Notes under the pieces: model-generated | What the model was told of the DNA's origin: nothing | What the model saw: only the letters and a program-made list of their open reading frames with translations | Databases searched by the model: none | Translations under genes and position numbers: made by a program | Shown: in pieces, positions 29,754-38,124 of the stretch | How the letters are laid out: each line of letters starts with the position of its first letter | Position numbering within the stretch: the stretch's first letter is position 1 | From: Burkholderia catarinensis | GTDB lineage: Bacteria; Pseudomonadota; Gammaproteobacteria; Burkholderiales; Burkholderiaceae | Length of the DNA stretch: 64,000 nucleotides | Assembly: GCF_001883705.2 (NCBI RefSeq) | Contig: NZ_MDEQ02000014.1 | Span: 174,731-238,730, forward strand | Direction: 5' to 3'

Positions 29754-30821
29754 TCAGGCCAGCAGCTCGCGCAACGCCGCGACGAGCGCATCGCATTCGG
29801 CGTCGGTGCCGACCGTGATGCGCAGGTGCTGGTCGATCCGCGGCAGCCGGAAGTGCCGCACGAAAATTTCCCGTTCCTTCAGCCTGGCCGCAATCGTGCC
29901 CGCATCGTGCGCGGGATGGCGCGCGAACACGAAATTCGCGGCCGACGGCACGATGTCGAAGCCGAGCGCGTCGAGTGCGTGCGTGAGCCGCGTCCGGCTG
30001 TCGATCACGCGCCGGCAGGTCGCGCCGAAATGGTCGGTGTCCTCGTACGCGGCCTGCGCGGCAACCTGCGCGAGCCGGTCGAGCGGGTACGAGTTGAAGC
30101 TGTCCTTCACGCGGTTCAGCGCGTCGATCAGTGCCGTATCGCCGAACGCGAAGCCGACGCGCATGCCCGCGAGCGAGCGCGCTTTCGACGTCGTGTGCAC
30201 GACGAGCAGGTTCGGATGGCGGTCGATCAGCTTAATCGCGGACTGCGCGCCGAAATCCACATAGGCCTCGTCGATCACGACGACCGACGACGGATTCGCG
30301 GCCGCGATCCGCTCGACGTCCGCGAGCGGCAGCGCGCGCCCGGTCGGCGCGTTCGGGTTCGGAAACAGCACGCCGCCGGCGTCGTCGAGATAGTCGTCGA
30401 CGCGGATCGAGAAGTCGTCCGCGAGCGGCACGACCGTGGTGTCGACGCCGTACAGGCGCGCATAGGTCGGATAGAAGCTGTACGTGATGTCGGGAAAGCG
30501 CAGCGGCCGGTCGTGCTTGAGCAGCGCCTGGAACGTGTGCGCGAGCACCTCGTCGGAGCCGTTGCCGACGAATACCTGCCCGGGCTCGATGCGATGATGG
30601 GCCGCGACCGTCTCGCGCAGCGCGCGTGCGACCGGGTCCGGATAGCGGCGCAGCGTGTCGCCGGTCTCGCCGAGTTCGCGCGCGATCGCCGCGACGACGC
30701 GCGGCGACGGCGGATAGGGATTCTCGTTGGTGTTCAGCTTGACGGGGTGCGCGAGTGCGGGCTGTTCGCCCGGCACGTAAGGCACGAGTTGCTGAACGAC
30801 ATCGCTCCAGTAACGGCTCAC
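29754..30821 (-). CDS. hisC: Histidinol-phosphate aminotransferase
   Basis: The 355-residue PLP enzyme belongs to histidine synthesis. Seen: NTNENPYPPSP at the N-terminus, FPNPNAPTGRALPL, IDEAYVDFG, and the PLP lysine in TTSKARSLAGMRVGF. GTG 30821 is preferred because AGGAG lies 8 bases before it; the TTG at 30842 would place that site inside the gene. It lies outside the main his operon and may be one of several paralogs in the genome. Known HisC paralogs can also act on aromatic amino acids. Confidence 0.9.
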   Translation of the reverse strand: MSRYWSDVVQQLVPYVPGEQPALAHPVKLNTNENPYPPSPRVVAAIARELGETGDTLRRYPDPVARALRETVAAHHRIEPGQVFVGNGSDEVLAHTFQALLKHDRPLRFPDITYSFYPTYARLYGVDTTVVPLADDFSIRVDDYLDDAGGVLFPNPNAPTGRALPLADVERIAAANPSSVVVIDEAYVDFGAQSAIKLIDRHPNLLVVHTTSKARSLAGMRVGFAFGDTALIDALNRVKDSFNSYPLDRLAQVAAQAAYEDTDHFGATCRRVIDSRTRLTHALDALGFDIVPSAANFVFARHPAHDAGTIAARLKEREIFVRHFRLPRIDQHLRITVGTDAECDALVAALRELLA

Positions 30822-30939
30822 CGCTTGGCTCCTGTCGGGCAAAACGACGAGATTACCGCATGTGCGCGCACGGTGGGGAAGGGCGGTGCCGCCCGGCGAC
30901 GCCGGACGGCCCGATGCACCGTGCCGGTGCGATGCGCGG

Positions 30940-31539
30940 TCAGTTGCGATGCAGCTGCATCGTCGCGCGGTCGAGTTGGCCCTTGACGACCATCGGCATC
31001 ACGGCGAGCGCGCGCTCGATCGACGCGTCGATCACGTCCTGTTCCTCGCGGCGCGGCGGCTTCAGCACGAAGTTCGCGACGTCGGGCTTCGCGCCGGCGC
31101 GCGCGCTTTCCGGAATCAGGTCGCGCGGATGGCCGATGCCGATCCGCAGTCGCCAGTACTGCTGCGACGACAGGTGCGCGGAGATGTCCTTGAGGCCGTT
31201 GTGGCCGCCGCTGCCGCCGCCGAGCTTCAGCTTCACGGTGCCGGGCGGCAGGTCGAGCTCGTCGTGCGCGACGAGGATCTGGTCGGGCAGGATCTTGAAG
31301 AACTGCGCGAGCGCGACGACCGACTGGCCGGAGCGGTTCATGTAGGTTTGCGGCTCGAGCAGGTGGACTTCCTCGCCGTGCAGGCGCGCTTTCGCGTAGA
31401 AGCCGTGGAAGCGGCGTTCGTCGCGCAGCGTCGTGCCTGCTTCGCGGGCGAGCTGGTCGATCAGCCAGAAGCCGGCATTGTGGCGCGTCGCGGTGTATTC
31501 CGCCCCGGGATTGCCGAGGCCGACGATCAGTTTGATCAT
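30940..31539 (-). CDS. pth: Peptidyl-tRNA hydrolase
   Basis: The 199-residue enzyme frees tRNA from peptidyl-tRNA that drops off ribosomes. Seen: GLGNPGAEYTATRHNAGFW with the catalytic histidine, PQTYMNRSGQSV, and HDELDLPPG. It follows rplY by 108 bases across a terminator-like hairpin, the usual beta-proteobacterial order. Confidence 0.96.
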   Translation of the reverse strand: MIKLIVGLGNPGAEYTATRHNAGFWLIDQLAREAGTTLRDERRFHGFYAKARLHGEEVHLLEPQTYMNRSGQSVVALAQFFKILPDQILVAHDELDLPPGTVKLKLGGGSGGHNGLKDISAHLSSQQYWRLRIGIGHPRDLIPESARAGAKPDVANFVLKPPRREEQDVIDASIERALAVMPMVVKGQLDRATMQLHRN

Positions 31540-31575
31540 GACGTTTCGAAGGCGGCTGCCGCCGCCTGGGCGCAG

Positions 31576-31610
31576 AAAAAGAAAAACCCGCCGGGCAAGC
31601 CGCGGCGGGT
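31576..31610 (-). terminator. Terminator-like hairpin between rplY and pth
   Basis: An 8-bp stem (31584-31591 with 31603-31610) is followed in the minus direction by an interrupted T-run (31576-31585). It would partly uncouple pth from the strongly expressed rplY. Confidence 0.8.
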
Positions 31611-31647
31611 TGCGTCGACCGTTTCGTGAAACGGATCGATGGGGCGC

Positions 31648-32256
31648 TTAGGCAGCCGGCGTTTCGCCTTCGCCTGCTGCGTCCGACACGGCACCAGCCG
31701 GGACCGTCGCCGATGCGACAACCGGGTTTTCCGCGTCGACGTGCGAGACCAGCACGACGCCCTTCGGCAGCGTGATGTCCTTCGCGTGCAGCGACTGACC
31801 GGCTTCGATCTTCGACAGGTCGACTTCGAGGAACTCCGGCAGGGCAGCCGGCAGGCACTCGACTTCGATTTCCGTCGCGACGTGCGAAACGATCGCGCTC
31901 GACAGCTTCACGGCCGGGCTGACTTCAGCGTTCAGGAAGTGCAGCGGCACCTTCGTGTGCAGCTTCTTCTTCGCGTCGACGCGCTGGAAGTCCACGTGCA
32001 GCACCAGTTGCTTGAACGGGTGGTATTGCACGTCGCGCAGCAGAACCTGTTGCGACTGGCCGGCCACTTCGAGGTCGAGGATCGACGAGTGGAACGCTTC
32101 CTTCTTCAGGGCGTGCCACAGGGCGTTGTGATCGAGTTCGATCTTTTGCGGGGCTGCTTCGCCACCGTAAACGATACCCGTGGTCTTACCGGCGTTGCGC
32201 AGGCGGCGGCTCGCACCCGTACCTTGCTCTTGGCGCTCGAAAGCGACTACTTTCAT
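31648..32256 (-). CDS. rplY: 50S ribosomal protein L25 (CTC-type)
   Basis: The 202-residue protein has the L25 5S-rRNA-binding N-domain (MKVVAFERQEQGTGASRRLR) and the C-terminal TL5/CTC beta domain. It binds 5S rRNA in the large subunit. ATG 32256 has GGAG six bases upstream. It sits between prs and pth on one strand. Confidence 0.95.
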   Translation of the reverse strand: MKVVAFERQEQGTGASRRLRNAGKTTGIVYGGEAAPQKIELDHNALWHALKKEAFHSSILDLEVAGQSQQVLLRDVQYHPFKQLVLHVDFQRVDAKKKLHTKVPLHFLNAEVSPAVKLSSAIVSHVATEIEVECLPAALPEFLEVDLSKIEAGQSLHAKDITLPKGVVLVSHVDAENPVVASATVPAGAVSDAAGEGETPAA

Positions 32257-32365
32257 GTGATTCTCCAATGGCTGCCCGCGACCAGGCAGTAAAACGGGGC
32301 CGTCACGTCAAACGGCGGCCCCCGATGAAACGGCCGGGGTTTCGTCTATCCCGTCCGATTGTGCA

Positions 32366-32393
32366 AAAAGCGAAGCGTTGCCGCTTCGCTTTT
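32366..32393 (-). terminator. Terminator of prs
   Basis: A perfect 12-bp stem (32366-32377 with 32382-32393) closes a 4-base loop, and the stem ends in A/T tracts that supply the T-run on the minus strand. Confidence 0.9.
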
Positions 32394-32422
32394 CGCGCTT
32401 GCTTTGTCGTGTCGATTCGCGA

Positions 32423-33379
32423 TCAGGATTCCGCGAACAGCGACATCACCGAGTCGCCGCGGCGGATCCGCGAGAACGTCTCGGCCAGCAGGCTCGCGCT
32501 CGTCAGCGAGCGGACCTTCGAGCATGCCAGCGATTCGGCCGACAGCGGGATCGTATCGGTGACGACCAGCTCGTCGAGCGCCGATGCAGAGATGCGATCC
32601 GCGGCGCCGCCCGACAGCACGGGGTGCGTCGCGTAGGCGAACACCTGCTTCGCACCGCGGTCCTTCAGCACTTGCGCGGCCTTGCAAAGCGTGCCGGCCG
32701 TATCGACCATGTCGTCCATGATCACGCAGGTGCGGCCTTCGACTTCACCGATGATGTTCATCACTTCGGCGATGTTCGCCTTCGGACGACGCTTGTCGAT
32801 GATCGCGAGATCGCAGTTGAGCTGCTTCGCGAGTGCCCGGGCGCGCACCACGCCGCCGACGTCCGGCGACACGACGAGCAGATCCGAATAGTTCTGCTTG
32901 CGCAGGTCACCCAGCAGGATCGGCGTTGCGTAGATGTTGTCGACCGGGATGTCGAAGAAGCCCTGAATCTGGTCGGCGTGCAGATCCATCGTGATGATCC
33001 GCTCGACGCCGGCGATTTCCAGCATGTTCGCGACGACCTTCGCCGAGATCGCGACACGCGCCGAACGCGGGCGACGATCCTGGCGGGCGTAGCCGAAGTA
33101 GGGGATGGCTGCAGTGATCCGGCCGGCGGATGCGCGCTTGAGCGCATCGACCATGATCATCAGTTCCATCAGGTTGTCGTTCGCCGGTGCGCACGTGGAT
33201 TGCAGGACGAAGACGTCCTTGCCACGCACGTTTTCCTGGATCTCGACCTGGATCTCGCCGTCGGAGAAACGGCTGACCATCGCTTTGCCGAGGGGGATTC
33301 CAAGAATGTTGACGACTTCCTGGGCGAGCGCGGGATTCGCGTTGCCAGTAAAAACCATCAGGCCGTCATGGCTGCTCAT
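32423..33379 (-). CDS. prs: Ribose-phosphate pyrophosphokinase
   Basis: The 318-residue enzyme makes PRPP from ribose-5-phosphate and ATP for nucleotide, histidine and tryptophan synthesis. Seen: FSDGEIQVEIQENVRGKDVF, the ATP and metal region DLHADQIQGFFDIP, and the PRPP loop VIMDDMVDTAGT. Length and motifs are those of class I enzymes. The gene follows tRNA-Gln on the same strand. Confidence 0.97.
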   Translation of the reverse strand: MSSHDGLMVFTGNANPALAQEVVNILGIPLGKAMVSRFSDGEIQVEIQENVRGKDVFVLQSTCAPANDNLMELMIMVDALKRASAGRITAAIPYFGYARQDRRPRSARVAISAKVVANMLEIAGVERIITMDLHADQIQGFFDIPVDNIYATPILLGDLRKQNYSDLLVVSPDVGGVVRARALAKQLNCDLAIIDKRRPKANIAEVMNIIGEVEGRTCVIMDDMVDTAGTLCKAAQVLKDRGAKQVFAYATHPVLSGGAADRISASALDELVVTDTIPLSAESLACSKVRSLTSASLLAETFSRIRRGDSVMSLFAES

Positions 33380-33423
33380 CGTGCACCTGCTTCAGGCTTG
33401 GGCGGGAAATGCGGGAAAATTTT

Positions 33424-33500
33424 TGGCAGGGGAGGAAGGACTCGAACCCTCGCATGCCGGAATCAAAATCCGGTGCCTTGACCAACTTGGCGACTCCCCT
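33424..33500 (-). tRNA. tRNA-Gln (anticodon TTG)
   Basis: The 77-base gene folds into a complete cloverleaf. The 7-bp acceptor stem is 33494-33500 with 33428-33434, and the anticodon arm CCGGA-TTTTGAT-TCCGG gives anticodon TTG. A GGTTCGAGTCC T-arm and an encoded CCA end (33424-33426) are present. It sits between ispE and prs. Confidence 0.96.
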
Positions 33501-33555
33501 ACACTTAACTGACAACTTCACCGGGCTTGTGTAGGCCGTCCGGCAAAGTAAAACT

Positions 33556-34437
33556 TCATGACGCGAAAGCGAAGAGCGGATGCTCGTTCAGACTCTCGGC
33601 AACTGCACCATTCCAACCGGTGGGCAGCTTGGCTTGCGCCGCTTCTGCCTCGTGTTTGCTGCGAAACGCTGCGAACACGCTTGCTCCGGAGCCGGTCATC
33701 CTCGCGGGGGTCACATCATACAACCATTTGACCACCTGCGCAACTTCCGCGTACTTACTTGTCACAACTTGCTGCATGTCGTTCCGGCCGAAGCTGTCTG
33801 GCCATCCCGCATCGCTGGTTTGCTGTGCAAGAAAGTCAGCAATTGTGACGGGCTTCGAATCTCTTGTCAACAACTCATCTGAAAATATTTCAGCGGTCGG
33901 GACATGAACGCGTGGCGTCACAACCAAGAACCAGCGAGTCGGCAATTCTACCTCAGCTAATTCTTCTCCGATACCCTCTGCGAACGCATTTTTCCCAAAA
34001 ATAAAAAACGGGACGTCTGCGCCGAGTTTCACCGCGAGCGACTGGAGCTCCGCGCGCGGCAGGTCGAGCTGCCACAGGCGGTTCAGCGCGAGCAGCGTCG
34101 TCGCCGCGTCGGAGCTGCCGCCGCCGAGGCCGGCCCCCATCGGCAGGCACTTGTCGATCTCGATGTCGACGCCGGCCGAGGTGCCCGTGTGCGCCTTCAG
34201 CAGGTTGGCCGCGCGCACGACGAGATCGCTTTCCTCGGGCACGCCGGGCACGTCGGTGACACGCGCGACGCGGCCGTCGTCGCGCAGCGTGAAGTGCAGC
34301 GTGTCGCCCCAGTTCAGCAACTGGAACACGCTCTGCAGATCGTGATAGCCGTTCGGGCGGCGGCCGGTGATGTGCAGGAACAGGTTGAGTTTCGCGGGCG
34401 CAAGGCAGTTGCGCAGCGAGCGGGTCGAATCGGTCAT
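33556..34437 (-). CDS. ispE: 4-diphosphocytidyl-2-C-methyl-D-erythritol kinase
   Basis: The 293-residue GHMP kinase acts in the MEP isoprenoid pathway. Seen: APAKLNLFLHITGRRPNGYH, the ATP loop LPMGAGLGGGSSDAA, and the C-terminal TGSGASVFAAF. The protein is full length and looks active. The 5' half has the normal high G+C of the window, but from about 34015 to the stop codon the G+C falls sharply (26 of 60 bases at 33841-33900) and codons ending in A or T become common. That suggests a recombined 3' half beside tRNA-Gln. It lies after lolB in the same direction. Confidence 0.95.
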   Translation of the reverse strand: MTDSTRSLRNCLAPAKLNLFLHITGRRPNGYHDLQSVFQLLNWGDTLHFTLRDDGRVARVTDVPGVPEESDLVVRAANLLKAHTGTSAGVDIEIDKCLPMGAGLGGGSSDAATTLLALNRLWQLDLPRAELQSLAVKLGADVPFFIFGKNAFAEGIGEELAEVELPTRWFLVVTPRVHVPTAEIFSDELLTRDSKPVTIADFLAQQTSDAGWPDSFGRNDMQQVVTSKYAEVAQVVKWLYDVTPARMTGSGASVFAAFRSKHEAEAAQAKLPTGWNGAVAESLNEHPLFAFAS

Positions 34438-34462
34438 GCGTATGTCGGGGCTAGGCGTGTGC

Positions 34463-35083
34463 TCACTGGTCGAGCACGAGCTTGATGTCGAGCGGCGGCG
34501 TCGCGCGCACGAGGTTGACGCGCTTGACGCCCGTGGCCGGGGCGTCCGCGTAGGCGAGGTAATCGATCGTCCAGCCGTCCTGGCGGATCTGCTTGAAGTG
34601 CGTGCCGTCGGCCGGATCGCGCACGGTTTCCGCGGGCGTCGCGGGCGCGGCCGTCGGCAGCAGCCAGTAGCGCAGGCCCGCGAGCGGCAGTTCGAAGCCG
34701 AGGGTCTTCTGCATCAGGTCGCCGACGTCCGGCGCATATTGCGTCGGACGATTCGGCAACTCGAGCGATGCCGCGCGCGGCGTCGATTTCACGACCGCGA
34801 GCGTCTGGCCGAGCGGGCTGCGCAGCTCGAGCGACACGTCGTCGCCGTGCTCCTGCCAGTCGAAGTTGCCGTACACGTTCTGCTGCCTGCCGAGGCGGTC
34901 GTCGTACTGCACCGCGAAGCGGCCATGGTAAGCGTGCGTCGCCGCGGTCTGCAGCACCGCGCCTGCCGGCGCGCTTGCCGACGGCGGCGTGCTCGCGCAG
35001 CCGGCGAGCGCGAGCGCCGCGCCGGCCGCGGCGAGCGTGCGCTGCGCGCGGGAGGACAGGGAAAGCATCGGGAACATCTGCAT
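34463..35083 (-). CDS. lolB: Outer-membrane lipoprotein receptor LolB
   Basis: The 206-residue lipoprotein accepts lipoproteins from LolA and inserts them into the outer membrane. Seen: a lipoprotein signal with lipobox LALAGC (Cys near residue 28) and a LolA-like beta-barrel with YHGRFAVQYDD and YGNFDWQEHGD. The first ATG (35083) overlaps the stop of the upstream TPR gene as TGATG, so translation is coupled. ATG codons at 35077 and 35068 are alternatives. Confidence 0.9.
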   Translation of the reverse strand: MQMFPMLSLSSRAQRTLAAAGAALALAGCASTPPSASAPAGAVLQTAATHAYHGRFAVQYDDRLGRQQNVYGNFDWQEHGDDVSLELRSPLGQTLAVVKSTPRAASLELPNRPTQYAPDVGDLMQKTLGFELPLAGLRYWLLPTAAPATPAETVRDPADGTHFKQIRQDGWTIDYLAYADAPATGVKRVNLVRATPPLDIKLVLDQ

Positions 35084-36906
35084 CAGAGGCCGTTGATCTG
35101 CAGGCGTTTCAACGTCTGCACGAGCGTTTCGTTGTCGGGCTCGAGCTTTTGCGCGGCACGCCACGCGGAACGCGCGTCATCCTGCGCGCCGCTCTTCCAC
35201 AGCACTTCGCCGAGGTGCGCGCCGATCTCTGCGTTCGGCTGCAGCTCGTACGCGCGCTGCAGGACCTTCGTCGCGCCGGCCGTGTCGCCCATCCGGTACT
35301 TCACCCAGCCGAGGCTGTCCATGATGTACGCGTCGTTCGGCGCGAGCGTCATCGCCTTGTCGATCAGCTTGCTGGCCTCGGGCAGGCGCTGGTTGCGGTC
35401 GGCGAGCGAATAGCCGAGCGCGTTGTATGCCTGCGGGTTGTCGGGCTGCGTGCGGATCAGCTCGCGCAACTGCTTTTCCATCGTCGTGTAGTGGCCGGTC
35501 TTTTCGGCCGCCATCGCGTAGTCGTAGCGCAGGTCGGGATCGTCGGGGAAATCCTGGACTGCCTGTCCGAGCCGTGCCTCGGCTTCCGGATAGCGCTTCG
35601 CGGTGAACAGGATCGACGCGTCGGTGCGCGCGACCACGGCCGCGTCGCGCGGATCCGTGATCGGCAGGTTGTCGAGCACCTTGCGCGCCTCGTCGGTCTT
35701 GCCCTGTTTCTGCAGCAACTGCGCGCGCGTGATCTGCGCGGGGAGGTAGTGCTGGCTCGTCTGGTCGACCTTGTCGAGCCATTGCGACGCCTGAGCCTCG
35801 TTGTCCTGGTCGATCGCGATCTGCGCGAGGTAGATGTAGCCCTGGCCGACGTCGAGGTTCGGCTGCTTGTCGCCGAGCTGCACGTACTGCTTCAGGTAGG
35901 CGGTCGCTTCGTCGAGCTTCTTCTGCTGGATCTTGATCAGCGCGAGCGCCATCAGCGGCGTCGGATCCTTCGAGTCGAGCTTGCGCATCGTCTCGAACTG
36001 CTTCTGCGCGTCGTCGAGGCGATCGTCGGCGAGATAGAGCTGCGACAGCGCCAGCCGCGCGTCGCGCGACTTCGGATTCTGCTGAACATACTTTTCGAAC
36101 GATACGATGCCGGCCGCGCGTTCCGCCGGCCCCATCTGCGACAGCATCAGGGCTGCCGGCAGGTAGTCGGGGCGCAGTTGCAGCGCCTGCTTCAGCGACT
36201 GCGCGGCGCCGTCCTTGTCGTCGACCGCGAGTTGCTGCCGCGCGATCGCGAGCTGCGCCTCGGGCCGGCTCATGTCGTTCTTCAGCATGTCCTTCAGCAC
36301 CGCGAGGCCGCCGACGCGGTCGGAGCCGCGCACGAGCAGCGCCTGCAGCGCGAGGATCGCCGGGCCGCGGGTTTCGCCGGTCGCGCGGGCCAGCTCGCGC
36401 GCGAGCATCGGCTGCGCGTCGGCCGGCTTGCCGGCGAGCACCAGCAGCGCGGCGTCGACCTGCGACGCCCGGTTCGAATCCGGTGCGTACTGGCGCCACA
36501 GGTTCGCGGCGGACAGCGCGTCGGCCGGGCTCTGCGCGCCGAGCGCGATCTCGGTCGCGCGCTGCGCCATGCGCGGATCGCGCGTGTCGCGGGCGAGCGC
36601 GAGATAGGTCTGGTAGGCCGGCGCGGGCTGGTTGCGCTGGAGCGCGACCTCGGCGGCAAGCACCTGGTAGACGATCTGGCTCGTCAGCGGCGCGGCGGGG
36701 AGATTCTGCTGCTCGTCCGACATCACATGCTCGAACGCGCCCTGCGGCTCCGCGTCGTCCGATGCCGGATCCTGCGCGTGGGCCGGGAAGGCGGTGAGGG
36801 TCCAGGCGGCAAACAGCGCGGCGCCGAGTGCACGACGGACCGGGAAGACGCGCGCGCCGCGCACGGCGGCGGGGCGCTTCTGAAGCAGCTTCGAGGGCAG
36901 GGTCAT
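35083..36906 (-). CDS. Periplasmic tetratricopeptide-repeat protein
   Basis: The 607-residue protein has a signal peptide (residues 1-44, ending AFPAHA) and a long run of TPR-like helix pairs from about residue 70 to the end, for example AYNALGYSLADRNQRLPEAS and YIMDSLGWVKYRMGDTAGAT. TPR arrays are protein-docking scaffolds; the partner is unknown. It is translationally coupled to lolB, and this TPR-lolB-ispE order is frequent in beta-proteobacteria, which hints at a role in envelope assembly. No enzyme motif is visible. Confidence 0.85.
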   Translation of the reverse strand: MTLPSKLLQKRPAAVRGARVFPVRRALGAALFAAWTLTAFPAHAQDPASDDAEPQGAFEHVMSDEQQNLPAAPLTSQIVYQVLAAEVALQRNQPAPAYQTYLALARDTRDPRMAQRATEIALGAQSPADALSAANLWRQYAPDSNRASQVDAALLVLAGKPADAQPMLARELARATGETRGPAILALQALLVRGSDRVGGLAVLKDMLKNDMSRPEAQLAIARQQLAVDDKDGAAQSLKQALQLRPDYLPAALMLSQMGPAERAAGIVSFEKYVQQNPKSRDARLALSQLYLADDRLDDAQKQFETMRKLDSKDPTPLMALALIKIQQKKLDEATAYLKQYVQLGDKQPNLDVGQGYIYLAQIAIDQDNEAQASQWLDKVDQTSQHYLPAQITRAQLLQKQGKTDEARKVLDNLPITDPRDAAVVARTDASILFTAKRYPEAEARLGQAVQDFPDDPDLRYDYAMAAEKTGHYTTMEKQLRELIRTQPDNPQAYNALGYSLADRNQRLPEASKLIDKAMTLAPNDAYIMDSLGWVKYRMGDTAGATKVLQRAYELQPNAEIGAHLGEVLWKSGAQDDARSAWRAAQKLEPDNETLVQTLKRLQINGL

Positions 36907-36970
36907 GGAAATCCGTTCGATGTTTCAACCGATTGTAACGCGCTCGCTACAATACACGCACGATCGTGAT

Positions 36971-37254
36971 AGGGTCTGCTTACACGTGGAACGCACATGC
37001 GAATGCCCGAAATCGCGCGCATGGCAAGAAGCGAGGAGCGCCGTTTGGCGAGTCAAACAAGCGACGAGCGACGCCGCCATGCGCGCGATTTCGGGCATTC
37101 CCGTGGAATGTTTTTTTAATTTGGGGTTGCCACGAGAACGGCCGCTCGCCGCGTTGCGCTCCTTGCGAATACGTCCAGTATTCGCAGCGTCGCGCGCCTC
37201 GCGAGCGGCCGTTCTCGTGGCAACGCATGCGCGTTCCACGTGTAAGCAGACCCT
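36971..37254. repeat. Nested palindromic element between the TPR gene and mutM
   Basis: The element is bounded by 30-base inverted repeats (36971-37000 and 37225-37254) that match at 29 positions. Inside are two side-by-side perfect palindromes: 25-base arms at 37001-37025 and 37076-37100, and 24-base arms at 37126-37149 and 37201-37224. Smaller hairpins lie at 37096-37110 (followed by seven T) and 37164-37186. No coding potential is convincing. It resembles a non-autonomous inverted-repeat element (MITE-like) or an intergenic RNA module. I see no target-site duplication. It fills most of the gap 36907-37272. Confidence 0.85.
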
Positions 37255-37272
37255 AGTCTAGACCCGCAAAAC

Positions 37273-38100
37273 ATGCCAGAGTTGCCAGAAGTCGAAGTCA
37301 CGCGCCGGGGCATCGAGCCCTTTGTCGCGGGCCGCCGCGTCGAGCGTGTCGACGTCCGTACCGCGATGCTGCGCTGGCCCGTGCCGGCGGGGCTCGCCGA
37401 GCAGTTGCGCGCGCGCGAGGTGCTCGCCGTCGAGCGTCGCGGCAAGTATCTGCTGTTCGAGGTCGACGCGGGCTGGTTCATCGTCCATCTCGGCATGACG
37501 GGCACGCTGCGCGTGTTGCCCGCGGCGGGCGTGCCGGTCGCCGCGAAGCACGATCACATCGACTGGATCTTCGACGAATTCGTGTTGCGGTTCCGCGATC
37601 CGCGCCGTTTCGGCGCCGTGCTGTGGCATCCGCGCGAAGCGGGCGACGTGCATGCGCATCCGCTCCTCGCGAGCCTCGGCGTCGAGCCGTTCTCGCCGGC
37701 GTTCACCGGCGCGCTGCTGCACGCGCGCACGCGCGGCCGCACGGTGTCGGTCAAGCAGGCGCTGCTCGCGGGCGACATGGTCGTCGGCGTCGGCAACATC
37801 TATGCGTCGGAGAGCCTGTTTCGCGCCGGCATCCGGCCGACGACGGCCGCCGGCAAGGTCTCGCTGCCGCGCTACGAGCGGCTGGCCGATGCGGTGCGCG
37901 CGACGCTTGCCGACGCGATCGAGCGTGGCGGCAGCACGTTGCGCGATTTTGTCGGCAGCAACGGCGAAAGCGGCTATTTCCAGCTCGACTGTTTCGTCTA
38001 CGACCGGGCCGGCCAGCCTTGCCGCGTATGCGGCACGCCGATCCGCCAGATCGTGCAGGGCCAGCGGTCGACCTATTTCTGCCCGACCTGCCAGCGTTGA
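37273..38100 (+). CDS. mutM: Formamidopyrimidine-DNA glycosylase
   Basis: The 275-residue enzyme removes 8-oxoguanine and formamidopyrimidines. Seen: the catalytic N-terminus MPELPEVE (Pro after the Met), the helix-two-turn-helix region around GNIYASESLFRAGI, and a C-terminal zinc finger with CRVCGTPI and YFCPTCQR. It is followed 24 bases later by mutY, so both arms of the GO repair system are on one transcript. The palindromic element lies immediately upstream. Confidence 0.97.
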   Translation: MPELPEVEVTRRGIEPFVAGRRVERVDVRTAMLRWPVPAGLAEQLRAREVLAVERRGKYLLFEVDAGWFIVHLGMTGTLRVLPAAGVPVAAKHDHIDWIFDEFVLRFRDPRRFGAVLWHPREAGDVHAHPLLASLGVEPFSPAFTGALLHARTRGRTVSVKQALLAGDMVVGVGNIYASESLFRAGIRPTTAAGKVSLPRYERLADAVRATLADAIERGGSTLRDFVGSNGESGYFQLDCFVYDRAGQPCRVCGTPIRQIVQGQRSTYFCPTCQR

Positions 38101-38124
38101 AACCTTTTTCCACGACCAGATAAC

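Noticed and set aside
36966..37256. Short open frames on both strands inside the palindromic element
   Set aside because: They follow from the symmetry of the element and encode no recognisable domain.
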